Source: Methylomonas koyamae (lineage in GTDB: Bacteria; Pseudomonadota; Gammaproteobacteria; Methylococcales; Methylomonadaceae). Taken from it: DNA of 64,000 bases. The stretch is taken from positions 124,001 to 188,000 of the forward strand of contig NZ_AP019778.1 of assembly GCF_019669905.1 (NCBI RefSeq), written 5' to 3'. Below, in pieces: positions 26,104 to 33,972 of this stretch (the stretch's first letter is position 1; each line of letters opens with the position of its first letter). The notes below the pieces were generated by a model. That model worked only from the letters and a program-made list of their open reading frames with translations, made no database searches and was not told where the DNA came from. The position numbers were made by a program, and so were the translations under genes.

Positions 26104-27579
26104 ATGAACGCCGAATCCATCGTTTCCAAAGTCTGGAGTTTTTGTACCACCCTGCGCGACGACGGCGTGGGTTATGGCGATTATCTGGAACAGCTGACTT
26201 ATCTGATCTTTTTGAAGATGGCCGACGAATACAGCCGGCCACCGCATAACCGCAATGTCGGCATCCCCGCCGAATACAACTGGCAAAGCCTTAAGACTAA
26301 AAAAGGCGCGGCGCTGGAAGGCCATTATGTGGTGCTGTTGCGCGAGCTGGGTAATAAGCCGGGTATATTGGGGCAAATTTTTACCAAGGCGCAAAACAAG
26401 ATTCAGGATCCGGCTAAGTTGTCGCGCTTGATCGATATGGTCAACGACACCGATTGGGTGGTGATGGGCGCGGATACCAAAGGCACCATCTACGAGGGTT
26501 TGCTGGAGAAAAACGCCGAGGATACCAAGTCCGGCGCTGGGCAATACTTCACGCCACGGGCTTTGATCAAGGCAATGGTGGAGTGTGTGCGGCCTGAACC
26601 CAGCAAATCGATTGCCGACCCAGCCTGCGGGACCGGCGGTTTCTTTTTGGCGGCCTATGACTTTTTAAAAGCCAACTACCCGCTGGATAAAAAGCAGTTG
26701 GCATTCTTAAAACACGAAACCTTTTACGGCAACGAGATTGTCGCCAATACCCGCCGCATGTGCTTGATGAATATGTTTTTGCATAACATCGGCGAAATCG
26801 ATGGCAACAACGCCATTTCATCCAACGACGCCTTGGTGGCGCCACCGGCAGAAACCGTCGATTACGTGCTGGCTAATCCGCCGTTTGGAAAGAAAAGCAG
26901 CATGACCTTTACCAACGAGGAAGGCGAGCAGGAAAAGGACGAGCTGACTTATAACCGCCAGGATTTTTGGGCAACCACATCCAACAAGCAGCTTAATTTT
27001 GTGCAGCACATTCGCAGCCTGCTGAAAATCAGTGGTCGCGCGGCGGTGGTGGTGCCGGATAACGTGTTGTTCGAAGGCGGTGCCGGCGAGTTGGTGCGCA
27101 AAAAGCTGATGCAGAATACCGATTTGCACACCATTCTGCGGCTGCCGACCGGCATTTTCTACGCTAACGGCGTCAAGGCGAACGTGCTGTTCTTCGATAA
27201 CCGCGAAGCCAGCCCCAACCCATGGACCAAGGAAATCTGGTATTACGATTACCGCACCAATATTCATCACACCCTGAAAAAGAAGCCGTTGCGCTACGAG
27301 GATTTGCAGGATTTCATTGCCTGCTACAACCCGGCCAACCGCCATCAGCGCCATGAAACCTGGCACGAGCAAAACAACCCCGAAGGCCGCTGGCGCAAGT
27401 TCAGCTATGAGCAAATTCTGGCGCGGGATAAGACCAGTCTGGATATTTTTTGGCTGAAAGATAAATCGCTGGCCGATCTGGACAACCTGCCGGAGCCGGA
27501 CGACATCGCCGCCGAGATTATTGAAAACGTGGAGGCGGGGCTGGCTTGTTTTCGGGAGATTGCCGGGGTGTTGGGTTAA
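26104..27579 (+). CDS. hsdM: Type I R-M system methyltransferase subunit
   Basis: 491 residues, full length. The N-terminal HsdM_N helical domain (SKVWSFCTTLRDDGVGYGDY) is followed by an N6-adenine MTase core with motif I DPACGTGGFFLAAYDF and motif IV NPPFGKK. It would methylate adenine in the sequence chosen by HsdS and form the core for HsdR. Start ATG 26104 follows the vapC stop by 10 bases. No hsdS is found downstream. The hsdR fragment at the left edge points to the same direction, so the locus is incomplete in this window. Solitary methylation would still require an HsdS from elsewhere. Confidence 0.93.
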   Translation: MNAESIVSKVWSFCTTLRDDGVGYGDYLEQLTYLIFLKMADEYSRPPHNRNVGIPAEYNWQSLKTKKGAALEGHYVVLLRELGNKPGILGQIFTKAQNKIQDPAKLSRLIDMVNDTDWVVMGADTKGTIYEGLLEKNAEDTKSGAGQYFTPRALIKAMVECVRPEPSKSIADPACGTGGFFLAAYDFLKANYPLDKKQLAFLKHETFYGNEIVANTRRMCLMNMFLHNIGEIDGNNAISSNDALVAPPAETVDYVLANPPFGKKSSMTFTNEEGEQEKDELTYNRQDFWATTSNKQLNFVQHIRSLLKISGRAAVVVPDNVLFEGGAGELVRKKLMQNTDLHTILRLPTGIFYANGVKANVLFFDNREASPNPWTKEIWYYDYRTNIHHTLKKKPLRYEDLQDFIACYNPANRHQRHETWHEQNNPEGRWRKFSYEQILARDKTSLDIFWLKDKSLADLDNLPEPDDIAAEIIENVEAGLACFREIAGVLG

Positions 27580-27762
27580 TGGTTACCTGACGTCGTGGAT
27601 AAAAATGCCAGCCATTTCTCCGCTAATGATTTACCCGGCTTGGCATAATCAACGCTGCAAAGGCTGTCTGTATTGCCAAGGCAGGTACCTTCTTTCGCTT
27701 TGGCTGCCTCTTTGGTGATTTTGCAGTAGTACCTGAAAGGTGGGCATTTTTAATGGTGTCGC

Positions 27763-28167
27763 TTGGCAAGTACCGTGGTCATTCCTCAGATTGTGACTTG
27801 CATCGTAGCAACCGAGAGGAATTTGCGGCAACATGCATCTAAAAAAATTAACTTGCCACTACTGCTGGGATCGTTCCAATTGGTTATCGCTTGGTCAGCT
27901 TTCAAAGTTAAACTGGACAGCCAGCCCACTACACTTTCCGATGCGATTGAGAGATTGCTATTGATTTTGCGTGAGGAAGATAAACGAACTATCGCGGCAA
28001 TGACCGAGGAGGATTTGTGTGACCTCCATTTTAGTCTTGGTCTACTGATCCGGAATGCTTGGTTGCATCAAGCGGATAGTGATTTGCTTGCTGCGTGCGG
28101 GACTCATTCTTCAGATGAAGCTTCTTGTCGGGTTATCGGCGCATTATGGCGGGCGTTACAGCCTTAA
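27763..28167 (+). CDS. DUF6794-like protein
   Basis: About 100-134 residues. The recognisable part is PTTLSDAIERLLLILREEDK, then RTIAAMTEEDLCDLHFSLGL and LIRNAWLHQADSDLLAACG, matching the DUF6794 pattern (a helical protein of unknown function often near TA or ICE genes). The start is uncertain: TTG 27763 opens the longest frame, but the N-terminal 30 residues look unlike the family, so a later start is likely. The preceding 180 bases show no gene. Confidence 0.55.
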   Translation: MASTVVIPQIVTCIVATERNLRQHASKKINLPLLLGSFQLVIAWSAFKVKLDSQPTTLSDAIERLLLILREEDKRTIAAMTEEDLCDLHFSLGLLIRNAWLHQADSDLLAACGTHSSDEASCRVIGALWRALQP

Positions 28168-28176
28168 GGATGTATT

Positions 28177-28977
28177 ATGGGCATACAAGATCGAGACTAT
28201 TACTGGGAAAGACATCAGGCGGCATCAAAAGCAAACGTTTCTGACTTCGACAAGTTGCGCCGACACCGTCCACCACCGACCAACCGGTCTTCTGGGAGCT
28301 TAAAATACCTCTTAACTCCGGCCATGATCCTCTTTAGCCTTTGGTGGGGGACCGATAAGCTTATAAAGCTGAAAGGGGTGCATCTTCCAGCATCACCCTC
28401 TGTATCAATTCCGGCAGAGAACACCCCGGTTGCTATGCCTATTTCTGGTGGGCTTGAAATAGCGGCCGATCGACAAGGACATTTCCGGGGAACCGTGTTG
28501 ATCAATAATGTGCCGATGCCTTTTTTGATCGATACCGGCGCGACCATGACCTCAATTCCAGCGCGCTTTGCCGATGCCGCTGGTCTACCGGTCGGCAGGC
28601 CCATTAATAGCAATACCGCGGGTGGACAGGTGATTGATCGGCTGACCCAAGTCAATAGCCTGAAAATTGGCAATGCGGAAATCAGAAATCTCGATGCGAC
28701 GATCAACCAGCATCTGGATGAAGTCTTAGTTGGCATGAACACCTTGAAATATTTCACCATTACCCAAAGCCATAACAGGATGACGCTGGTGGCCAATGGT
28801 TCTTCACCGGAACAAATAGTCAGGGCGCCTGTTATGTTCCCGGTCCCAATTCGACCCGCCACACTGGCCGTCGAGCAACCGATTGCAACGCCTGAAATTA
28901 AGCGAGTGACCAAGGTGAAAAAGACGGTAAATTGCAATGCCCAACAAGTCTGTACGACGACGTATAGCGACCACTAG
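28177..28977 (+). CDS. Membrane-anchored retropepsin-like aspartic protease
   Basis: 266 residues with a single TM helix at about 48-62 (YLLTPAMILFSLWWG). The following domain matches the TIGR02281/gag-asp type: GHFRGTVLINNVPMPFLIDTGATMTSIPA with the catalytic DTGA, AGLPVGRPI, and DEVLVGMNTLKYF, the usual strand before the flap. A Pro-rich tail ends with a CNAQQVC Cys pair. It probably acts in the periplasm as a homodimer; the substrate is unknown. It starts nine bases after the DUF6794 gene, suggesting cotranscription. Confidence 0.8.
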   Translation: MGIQDRDYYWERHQAASKANVSDFDKLRRHRPPPTNRSSGSLKYLLTPAMILFSLWWGTDKLIKLKGVHLPASPSVSIPAENTPVAMPISGGLEIAADRQGHFRGTVLINNVPMPFLIDTGATMTSIPARFADAAGLPVGRPINSNTAGGQVIDRLTQVNSLKIGNAEIRNLDATINQHLDEVLVGMNTLKYFTITQSHNRMTLVANGSSPEQIVRAPVMFPVPIRPATLAVEQPIATPEIKRVTKVKKTVNCNAQQVCTTTYSDH

Positions 28978-29077
28978 CGTAGTTCGGATTTGAGTATTTG
29001 AAGGTGTAGTAGAGTAGGGGGCCGAACGTTTATTGGTGCTGCCTGTCCGTTGTCGGCTTAAAATAGCCCTATTGAAT

Positions 29078-29260
29078 ATGGCTGTATCAGATTTGTTGAC
29101 CCAAATTGTACAACTCGAACAATTTCGAGCCTTGACAAAACAAGAAGGCCTGGCAGCGCTCGAACGCCTCTATCGGGTTGCACATAACGATACCGGCCAA
29201 GCTTTGTGCGTGAGGCGTTTTTTCGGGTACAACCGACATACGGGTAAAAAGAGGACATAG
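29078..29260 (+). pseudogene. DUF7673-like small protein, truncated
   Basis: 60 residues from ATG 29078. The segment KQEGLAALERLYRVAHNDTG resembles the DUF7673 core, which in relatives continues into FLLGLYNG/FDLT motifs. Here it ends CVRRFFGYNRHTGKKRT, out of register with the family, implying a frameshift or deletion. It is weakly supported and could still be expressed. Confidence 0.4.
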
Positions 29261-29289
29261 CGGCTAATCTCCGCTGTACAGCCCCGAAA

Positions 29290-29308
29290 AGCCCCTTGTT
29301 CAGGGGCT
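29290..29308 (-). terminator. Intrinsic terminator after Uma2-type gene
   Basis: Stem AGCCCC/GGGGCT with a seven-base loop, followed on the minus strand by TTTTC. It lies 15 bases past the Uma2-type stop and could also stop plus-strand transcription from 29260. Confidence 0.6.
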
Positions 29309-29322
29309 AAAATCGAAGGCGA

Positions 29323-29955
29323 CTATTGATGATCGGTATCAAACTTCGCCTGTTCAAATTGTATTAGATCGTCATTGTCCACGCGATCGTAAATATCTTC
29401 CACGGACAAGGTCAGTTGAATCGAATCGAACGTGACGTGATCCCCCAGATAATAATACTCCGAACGCCAGTCGCGTTTCCGGCGCATCACGATGATCGAG
29501 ACGATATCCTGTTCGATCAGCACATATTCCTCAAGTGCTGGAATATTGATGTAGTAAAGCAACTTTTTAGTGGTATCGATTTTACGAGTCGAATTCGATA
29601 GCACTTCGACAATCAGCAGGGGCGACGTTAGAAAATCCGCATCGCCGGCCGCATTCGTACAATCCACTACGACATCCGGATAAAAGTAGTTCTGACCGGC
29701 TTTCACCTTGGTATCGGCCATGAACGCCTCGCAAGGCCGGCCTTTTAAATGACTGCGAAACTCGCCAAGCACGTTGGCTGAAATCCGCGAATGGTTGTGA
29801 TTCGCGCCGGCCATGGCCAGAACCCGGCCATCGAGATATTCGTGTTTAGTTTCGGACACGCGCTCGCTCGCGAGGTATTGCGCCTCGGTCATGAAAGACT
29901 CGCTGGATTGTAACGTCATCGCTGGTTCCGTAGAGTGTGGAGAGTGTGTGTTCAT
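29323..29955 (-). CDS. Uma2-family (DUF820) putative endonuclease
   Basis: 210 residues. The PD-(D/E)xK-like fold of DUF820 is visible as TEAQYLASERVSETKHEYLD, then GRVLAMAGANHNHSRISANV, FYPDVVVDC (catalytic Asp) and PLLIVEVLSNSTRKIDTTKK (E-x-L in place of E-x-K). Cellular substrates of the family are unknown. The start ATG 29955 follows a structured leader of the class described for the rest of this module. It is the last gene of the minus-strand module and is isolated by terminators on both sides. Confidence 0.85.
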   Translation of the reverse strand: MNTHSPHSTEPAMTLQSSESFMTEAQYLASERVSETKHEYLDGRVLAMAGANHNHSRISANVLGEFRSHLKGRPCEAFMADTKVKAGQNYFYPDVVVDCTNAAGDADFLTSPLLIVEVLSNSTRKIDTTKKLLYYINIPALEEYVLIEQDIVSIIVMRRKRDWRSEYYYLGDHVTFDSIQLTLSVEDIYDRVDNDDLIQFEQAKFDTDHQ

Positions 29956-30035
29956 GCTGGTTTCCTCGAATTGTTATGAAAAACCGTCGGGAAAACAAGC
30001 CCCCAGACCGGGAAGCTGTTTCCCGTCCGGGCGGA
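29956..30035 (-). ncRNA. radC-type structured leader (Uma2 gene)
   Basis: On the minus strand CGGGAAACA pairs with TGTTTTCCCG (one bulge) around the inner hairpin CCCGG-TCT-GGGGG. The SD region GAGGAAACCAGC resembles the stem's 5' strand and can pair with the same 3' strand. An alternative GGGAA/TTCCC hairpin is also possible. Confidence 0.65.
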
Positions 30036-30064
30036 TTGCGATTGAATCGCGTTAAGCGGTAAAA

Positions 30065-30094
30065 CATCCCCCTAACGCGATCGTCAGGGGGATG
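30065..30094 (-). terminator. Intrinsic terminator after the 96-residue gene
   Basis: Perfect 9-bp stem CATCCCCCT/AGGGGGATG with a 12-base loop, followed on the minus strand by TTTTA. It closes the GHKL ATPase operon just before the Uma2 leader. Confidence 0.7.
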
Positions 30095-30097
30095 GGG

Positions 30098-30388
30098 TTA
30101 ATCGCCGACAGACTGCTCGGCGTGTATTTTCCTCAGCATGCTATCGAGGACAGTCGGCAATAGCGCGCCGAACCGGCCTTGAAAGTCTAAGGGCTCGTTT
30201 TTGGCATAGCGCCTAGCCGCCAAACCTAACCGTTGTCTAACCCAAGGACTGGCCTTGAATTGGCTTCTCAGCCAGGTCAAATAGGCGTCGTCGTCGCCCG
30301 TCCAATCCGCCGGCGGCGAAAAGGGCGACTCGGGATGACCAGGCTCCGTATCCAGCGTTTGCGCGTCGATGACGAATTTCGAGGTCAT
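30098..30388 (-). CDS. Hypothetical protein cotranslated with GHKL ATPase
   Basis: 96 residues; the family is not recognised. The sequence has a Pro/acidic N-terminus (GHPESPFSPPADWTGDDD) and a helical basic body (WVRQRLGLAARRYAKNEPL). Its ATG overlaps the stop of the upstream ATPase gene by four bases, so it has no leader of its own and depends on coupled translation. A partner role for the ATPase is plausible but unproven. Confidence 0.65.
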   Translation of the reverse strand: MTSKFVIDAQTLDTEPGHPESPFSPPADWTGDDDAYLTWLRSQFKASPWVRQRLGLAARRYAKNEPLDFQGRFGALLPTVLDSMLRKIHAEQSVGD

Positions 30389-32052
30389 GACGGCCGTTCG
30401 AGGTCGGTTAAAGCGGGTTCCGCTATCGAAACGGCTGCCAGCTGCCCATCAGGGGCAATCTCCACCACGAATCGGTTGCCGTGCAACACTTTGCATCCGG
30501 TTAGATCCGGCATCAGCCGTTTCAACGCGTCTGCGGGATCATCGGCGGTGTTCGCCACGATGAAGCAGCCAAATTGCTCGATATCCTGATCGTGACAGGA
30601 ACCTTGATAGTCATCGTCGTTCTCGCAGAAACGCGACACCTGTTCCAGCACGTCACCCCACTTTTCCTGGCAGGGAATCAGGACGATATCATCCTGTTCG
30701 TTGCCGGTATAGGCGCCGTGCTCATCGATTTCTATGCTATCGTCACCGATCCGGATCCGGTAAGCCCGGCAAAACACCGCGGTCACCCAAACCCAGATGC
30801 CTTGAAATTGCGCGCGATGTGACTCCTCAAGGATCTCACTCCGCACTTCTTCTTGGCTCAAGTGCCGCAGGTAAGGCTGCACCCAATGCCCGGCGTCGAA
30901 TTGGTTATCGACGAGCACCCAGCCTTTTTTCCAGGCCAGCAGGTATCGCAAGGCCCCATCGGACTGGAGATCGTCGTCAATCGTCACCAATTGCACTTGT
31001 CCGCTTTTGACGGCGGACTGGGTAATTGGTTGGTCAACCATTTCCAGAAAGTCGCCAAATAGGTCGGTATCGCAGACCGGTGGTCCTTGGATGCGGGAGA
31101 CTAGCGCTTTGGGCAGTCGGTCGACATCGTTGAGTAAGTGTATCAAGCCACACTCGCGTAGCACCGGGTAGTAGGTCAGGAAATCGTCCGCGCTCAAGGC
31201 CGTTTTCAGTGCCATGAGCTGGCTTTCGACCGCCGCGGCGATCGCCTCATGGATCAGCTTAATCACATCGGCTTCATCCACCAATTTGTCGCGATCCGGT
31301 AAGCGGGCCATGAATTGAGCGCTATCCAGATGCACGATATTGCCAAGGTGGCTGGTGTCTCCGATACGGTAATAGTGGCCTCGATATACCGGTAGGCCTT
31401 GCAAATACACCAAGCAATCCCGGTAATACCGATACGAATCGATCAGGTTGATCAAGCGAATTTCGCCGACCGGTGATGCCACAAACTCCGCCGCCCCGAT
31501 AGAATCGATGGCGTTGGGTCGCGGTAGCGAGACTCCGTTAAAATGCACCGGAATTGGAAAACCGGCCGCTAATTCCTCCAGGGTATTTTTGAGTTTACCT
31601 GGGTCGATATCGACCAGCCGGATTTCGGTCAGACCGTTCCAATCGGTCACCGGCGAAACCTCCACCGGTTGAAACCCCAGGATATGATCGGTATCGACCG
31701 AAAAACACCCGCCTTTACTGGATAACCCCAGATGCCGGCAGGCGAAGATCGCGGATAGAAAACCGACGCCAAAGGCGTGTTCCTTCGCAATCAGTTCCAT
31801 GTCCCAGCCGGACTCGGCGACGGTGAGCAGGGTTTCGAGCGAATCGATTCCGCAGCCGTCGTCCGTCACAGTCAAGGTGTTGGTATCGGCGCAGTAGTCG
31901 AACGCGACATAGCTGGCGCCGGCGCGGCGGGCATTCTGCATCAGTTCACCCAAATACGTCGTCCGATTGGTAAAACTCCACTTCAGACTGTGGACTAAAT
32001 TTTCAGGGTTTACTTTCAGTTGTAGGGGTGCGTTCATGGTGTTTTTCCTCAA
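30385..32052 (-). CDS. GHKL (HSP90/MutL-type) ATPase of ICE
   Basis: 555 residues. The N-terminal ATP-binding fold shows the N-box TYLGELMQNARRAGASYVAF, G1 VTDDGCGIDSLETLL and G2 HAFGVGFLSAIFA within the first 110 residues. The remaining 400 residues are unassigned, with an acidic C-terminal part. Proteins of this shape occur in ICEs and defence islands, but the client is unknown. It starts at ATG 32052 after a structured leader and is coupled to the 96-residue gene downstream. The complete ATPase motifs suggest an active enzyme. Confidence 0.75.
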   Translation of the reverse strand: MRKNTMNAPLQLKVNPENLVHSLKWSFTNRTTYLGELMQNARRAGASYVAFDYCADTNTLTVTDDGCGIDSLETLLTVAESGWDMELIAKEHAFGVGFLSAIFACRHLGLSSKGGCFSVDTDHILGFQPVEVSPVTDWNGLTEIRLVDIDPGKLKNTLEELAAGFPIPVHFNGVSLPRPNAIDSIGAAEFVASPVGEIRLINLIDSYRYYRDCLVYLQGLPVYRGHYYRIGDTSHLGNIVHLDSAQFMARLPDRDKLVDEADVIKLIHEAIAAAVESQLMALKTALSADDFLTYYPVLRECGLIHLLNDVDRLPKALVSRIQGPPVCDTDLFGDFLEMVDQPITQSAVKSGQVQLVTIDDDLQSDGALRYLLAWKKGWVLVDNQFDAGHWVQPYLRHLSQEEVRSEILEESHRAQFQGIWVWVTAVFCRAYRIRIGDDSIEIDEHGAYTGNEQDDIVLIPCQEKWGDVLEQVSRFCENDDDYQGSCHDQDIEQFGCFIVANTADDPADALKRLMPDLTGCKVLHGNRFVVEIAPDGQLAAVSIAEPALTDLERPS

Positions 32053-32120
32053 TTAAATTGGAACGTCGAGGAAATCGAGACGCACCCCTGGCGGGGAATG
32101 TCCGTTTCCCCGAGTCATTG
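32053..32120 (-). ncRNA. radC-type structured leader (GHKL ATPase gene)
   Basis: Minus-strand stem TCGGGGAAA/TTTCCTCGA with one G-U, and inner hairpin CCCC-GCCA-GGGG. SD GAGGAAA is a perfect complement of TTTCCTC in the stem's 3' strand. An alternative hairpin GGGGAA/TTCCCC exists. Confidence 0.7.
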
Positions 32121-32171
32121 GGTTTTAACGCGCGTCACCGGGTTATCCCAAGTGATGCGCGGGTGTGGTGT

Positions 32172-32281
32172 TAAGCTGCCAGAGCTTCACCGCCAGACGA
32201 ATGACCGATGTAACCGGCAAAGCGTACGGTTCCGTCGTAAGACAAATCCACGTGGTTTCCGACGAATTGGCTAAGAAATAA
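32172..32281 (-). pseudogene. In-frame 3' extension or relic after zinc-ribbon gene
   Basis: Directly after the TAG of the zinc-ribbon gene, the same frame continues as SQFVGNHVDLSYDGTVRFAG and YIGHSSGGEALAA-stop. This tail is homologous to the C-terminus of the gene at 32848-33183 (...FAGHASHSFGSEALAA). Either the zinc-ribbon gene once ended with this tail and gained a stop, or it is a remnant of a paralogue. There is no separate start codon. Confidence 0.55.
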
Positions 32282-32704
32282 CTAGCTTTTCAAATCGAAG
32301 TGAATACCTTGAACGCCATGGGCTTCCAAGAATTCTTGATCGCTAGAAAAGTGCTGTTTACATGGTTCAATGCAAGACGAGCATAAACCCCATCCAGTGT
32401 CTTGGCCGGACCATTGGCGACCAATAAATTTATTGAAACAATGTGTGCAGCGGAGGGTAATGGGTGTTGATAACACATGGACGGGCAAATCGAAGTGAAT
32501 ACCTTGAACGCCATGGGCTTCCAAGAATTCTTGATCGCTAGAACAGTGCCGTTTACATGGTTCAATGCAAGACGAGCATAAACCCCATCCAGTGTCTTGG
32601 CCGGACCATTGGCGACCAATAACTTTGATGCCGCAACATGTGCAGCGGAGGATAATGGGTGTTGACAACACATGGTTTGCTTCATGCGGTTTTTCTTGAT
32701 GCAT
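32282..32704 (-). CDS. Tandem-duplicated zinc-ribbon protein
   Basis: 140 residues from ATG 32704, chosen because it follows the leader and SD directly. It comprises two nearly identical units of about 63 residues, each VLSTPI-LRCTxC then WSGQDTGWGLCSSCIEPCK and SSDQEFLEAHGVQGIHFDL. Each has paired CxxC/CxxC metal ligands. The DNA is repeated with few changes (about 32300-32475 and 32500-32675), so the duplication is recent. The role is unknown; small zinc-ribbon proteins are common in ICE accessory modules. Confidence 0.7.
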   Translation of the reverse strand: MHQEKPHEANHVLSTPIILRCTCCGIKVIGRQWSGQDTGWGLCSSCIEPCKRHCSSDQEFLEAHGVQGIHFDLPVHVLSTPITLRCTHCFNKFIGRQWSGQDTGWGLCSSCIEPCKQHFSSDQEFLEAHGVQGIHFDLKS

Positions 32705-32772
32705 CTGTGTTTCCTCATAGGAAGCCAGGAAACGCAATCCGCAAGCGGGAATGAGTTTCCCGGCAGGGTTAG
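32705..32772 (-). ncRNA. radC-type structured leader (zinc-ribbon gene)
   Basis: Stem CCGGGAAAC/GTTTCCTGG with one G-U, inner CCGC-TT-GCGG, and alternative GGGAA/TTCCC. SD AGGAAAC exactly complements GTTTCCT of the stem's 3' strand. Confidence 0.7.
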
Positions 32773-32847
32773 AAAAATAATAATGAATTAAAGTGCTGTT
32801 ACCGAAGCGACAATACCTTGATCATCAAGGAGTAAAGCAACTTGGTC

Positions 32848-33183
32848 TTAAGCCGCCAGGGCCTCGCTGCCAAACGAATGGCTAGCATGGCCGGCAAAGC
32901 AAGACGGTTCGGTTGCAAGATTAATCCGCGTCGTTTTCTGAAACGTATCCGTCACAATTCGAATACTGTCCAGGCCGGACAGCTTGAATTGCGAAACGAT
33001 CGGTCCGCCGCAGACGAGGGACAGGCCGTTTTCCTGTTCTTCGTCCAGATTGATATCGCCCCAATCGCCGTTGGCATGTCGGTCCAACAACGCTGTCATT
33101 TCGACACCGCAAGCGGTTAACAACGCCAGTGCGGCGATAGAGGTTTGTATCCTTCCGTTTGAGAGTGATACGAGTGCAGTCAT
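32848..33183 (-). CDS. Small ICE protein with conserved FAG-H-EALAA tail
   Basis: 111 residues from ATG 33183, the first ATG after the leader; the longer frame to 33348 lies within the upstream gene. Segments LLTACGVEMTALLDRHANGD and WGDINLDEEQENGLSLV match the region found in many ICE proteins that also occurs as LLEDMLLDAG...HAADWA in the neighbouring 33257-33883 gene. The C-terminus FAGHASHSFGSEALAA matches the relic at 32172-32281. The function is unknown. Confidence 0.65.
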   Translation of the reverse strand: MTALVSLSNGRIQTSIAALALLTACGVEMTALLDRHANGDWGDINLDEEQENGLSLVCGGPIVSQFKLSGLDSIRIVTDTFQKTTRINLATEPSCFAGHASHSFGSEALAA

Positions 33184-33256
33184 GGTTCCTTCTCCAAAAA
33201 TGACGGGGAACACAGGCTCCCGTACGGGAAAGACAGTGCTCCCCGCAAGGGTGGTT
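33184..33256 (-). ncRNA. radC-type structured leader
   Basis: It fills the whole gap between two genes. Stem CGGGGAGCAC/GTGTTCCCCG with one G-U, inner palindrome CCCGTACGGG, then T5. The SD region GGAGAAGGAACC contains GGAAC, complementary to GTTCC of the stem. Confidence 0.7.
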
Positions 33257-33883
33257 TCAAAAAGGCTCAGGGTAATATTCGTCCGGCAACAACACTGTTG
33301 TCGCCGAATGATCGGCTTTGGTGATGACCCAGACGGTGTGTGCGTCATTAATCCGATACACCGACATCAGTTGACCGCCTTCAGCCAACACAAATTGTTC
33401 TAACACCGGATCCTCTACGGCCCAATCGGCAGCGTGGCGCGAGAGCAAGTAGCCCGCATCGAGCAGCATGTCTTCCAGCAGAGCGAGTACGCCGGGTGTT
33501 ACCACCGTGGTACCCAGCCGGAAGGGCTGTTTTTGCGGTTCATTCCGGATCAGACGGACGGCGTAACTTTCCGCGACCCGCGCGTCGATGGCAGCCGAAA
33601 ATTCCGCGATTGCCTTCCGAATCGTGTCGGCATTGGCCGTTTCCGGCAATGTTACGAGTAGCGATTCCAGGATATTGCGGCCTTGACTGTCATAGCCGGC
33701 GGTCACTACCCATTCGTTTGCCCAGTAGCTTACGAATACATAGGCCTGCTTGCGTCCGACCGCGGTGGCATAGCCTTTCGTGGCGATGGCCACGCTGTTG
33801 AGCGCGACCCAGCCTTGGTCCGTCAAAGATTGCTGTACGCTGCGTTTGATGGCGGCGTCATTGTTTTGTGGTTGGTCTGTCAT
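33257..33883 (-). CDS. Conserved ICE protein with SATTVLLPDEY motif
   Basis: 208 residues from ATG 33883. The C-terminal 90 residues match a frequent ICE/plasmid protein family: VVTPGVLALLEDMLLDAGYL, HAADWAVEDPVLEQ, LMSVYRINDAHTVWVITKAD and SATTVLLPDEYYPEPF. The N-terminal domain (VQQSLTDQGWVALNSVAIAT) is unassigned. These proteins are often annotated only by context near radC and recombination genes; no biochemical role is known to me. It shares homology with the next gene downstream. Confidence 0.7.
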   Translation of the reverse strand: MTDQPQNNDAAIKRSVQQSLTDQGWVALNSVAIATKGYATAVGRKQAYVFVSYWANEWVVTAGYDSQGRNILESLLVTLPETANADTIRKAIAEFSAAIDARVAESYAVRLIRNEPQKQPFRLGTTVVTPGVLALLEDMLLDAGYLLSRHAADWAVEDPVLEQFVLAEGGQLMSVYRINDAHTVWVITKADHSATTVLLPDEYYPEPF

Positions 33884-33950
33884 GGTGATTTTCCTCAGAA
33901 AATGCCCCGACAAGCCGCACCCAAACGGGTAGGGTACCCGTCGGGGTTAA
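33884..33950 (-). ncRNA. radC-type structured leader (divergent sequence)
   Basis: The stem is CCCCGAC/GTCGGGG, replacing the GGGAA-type strand by its polarity opposite, around ACGGGT-ACCCT-ACCCGT or ACCC-GTTT-GGGT. The SD GAGG sits in the loop of ATTTTC/GAAAAT. The architecture is kept with different sequence. Confidence 0.55.
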
Positions 33951-33972
33951 ATACAATGTCAATCGCGCCCGG

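Noticed and set aside
26818..27414. 198-residue minus-strand ORF inside hsdM
   Set aside because: It is the antisense shadow of a clearly conserved methyltransferase.
33184..33348. N-terminal extension of the 111-residue ICE protein
   Set aside because: The extension is translated from the structured leader and the end of the upstream gene. ATG 33183 directly follows the leader and SD, as in the sister genes.
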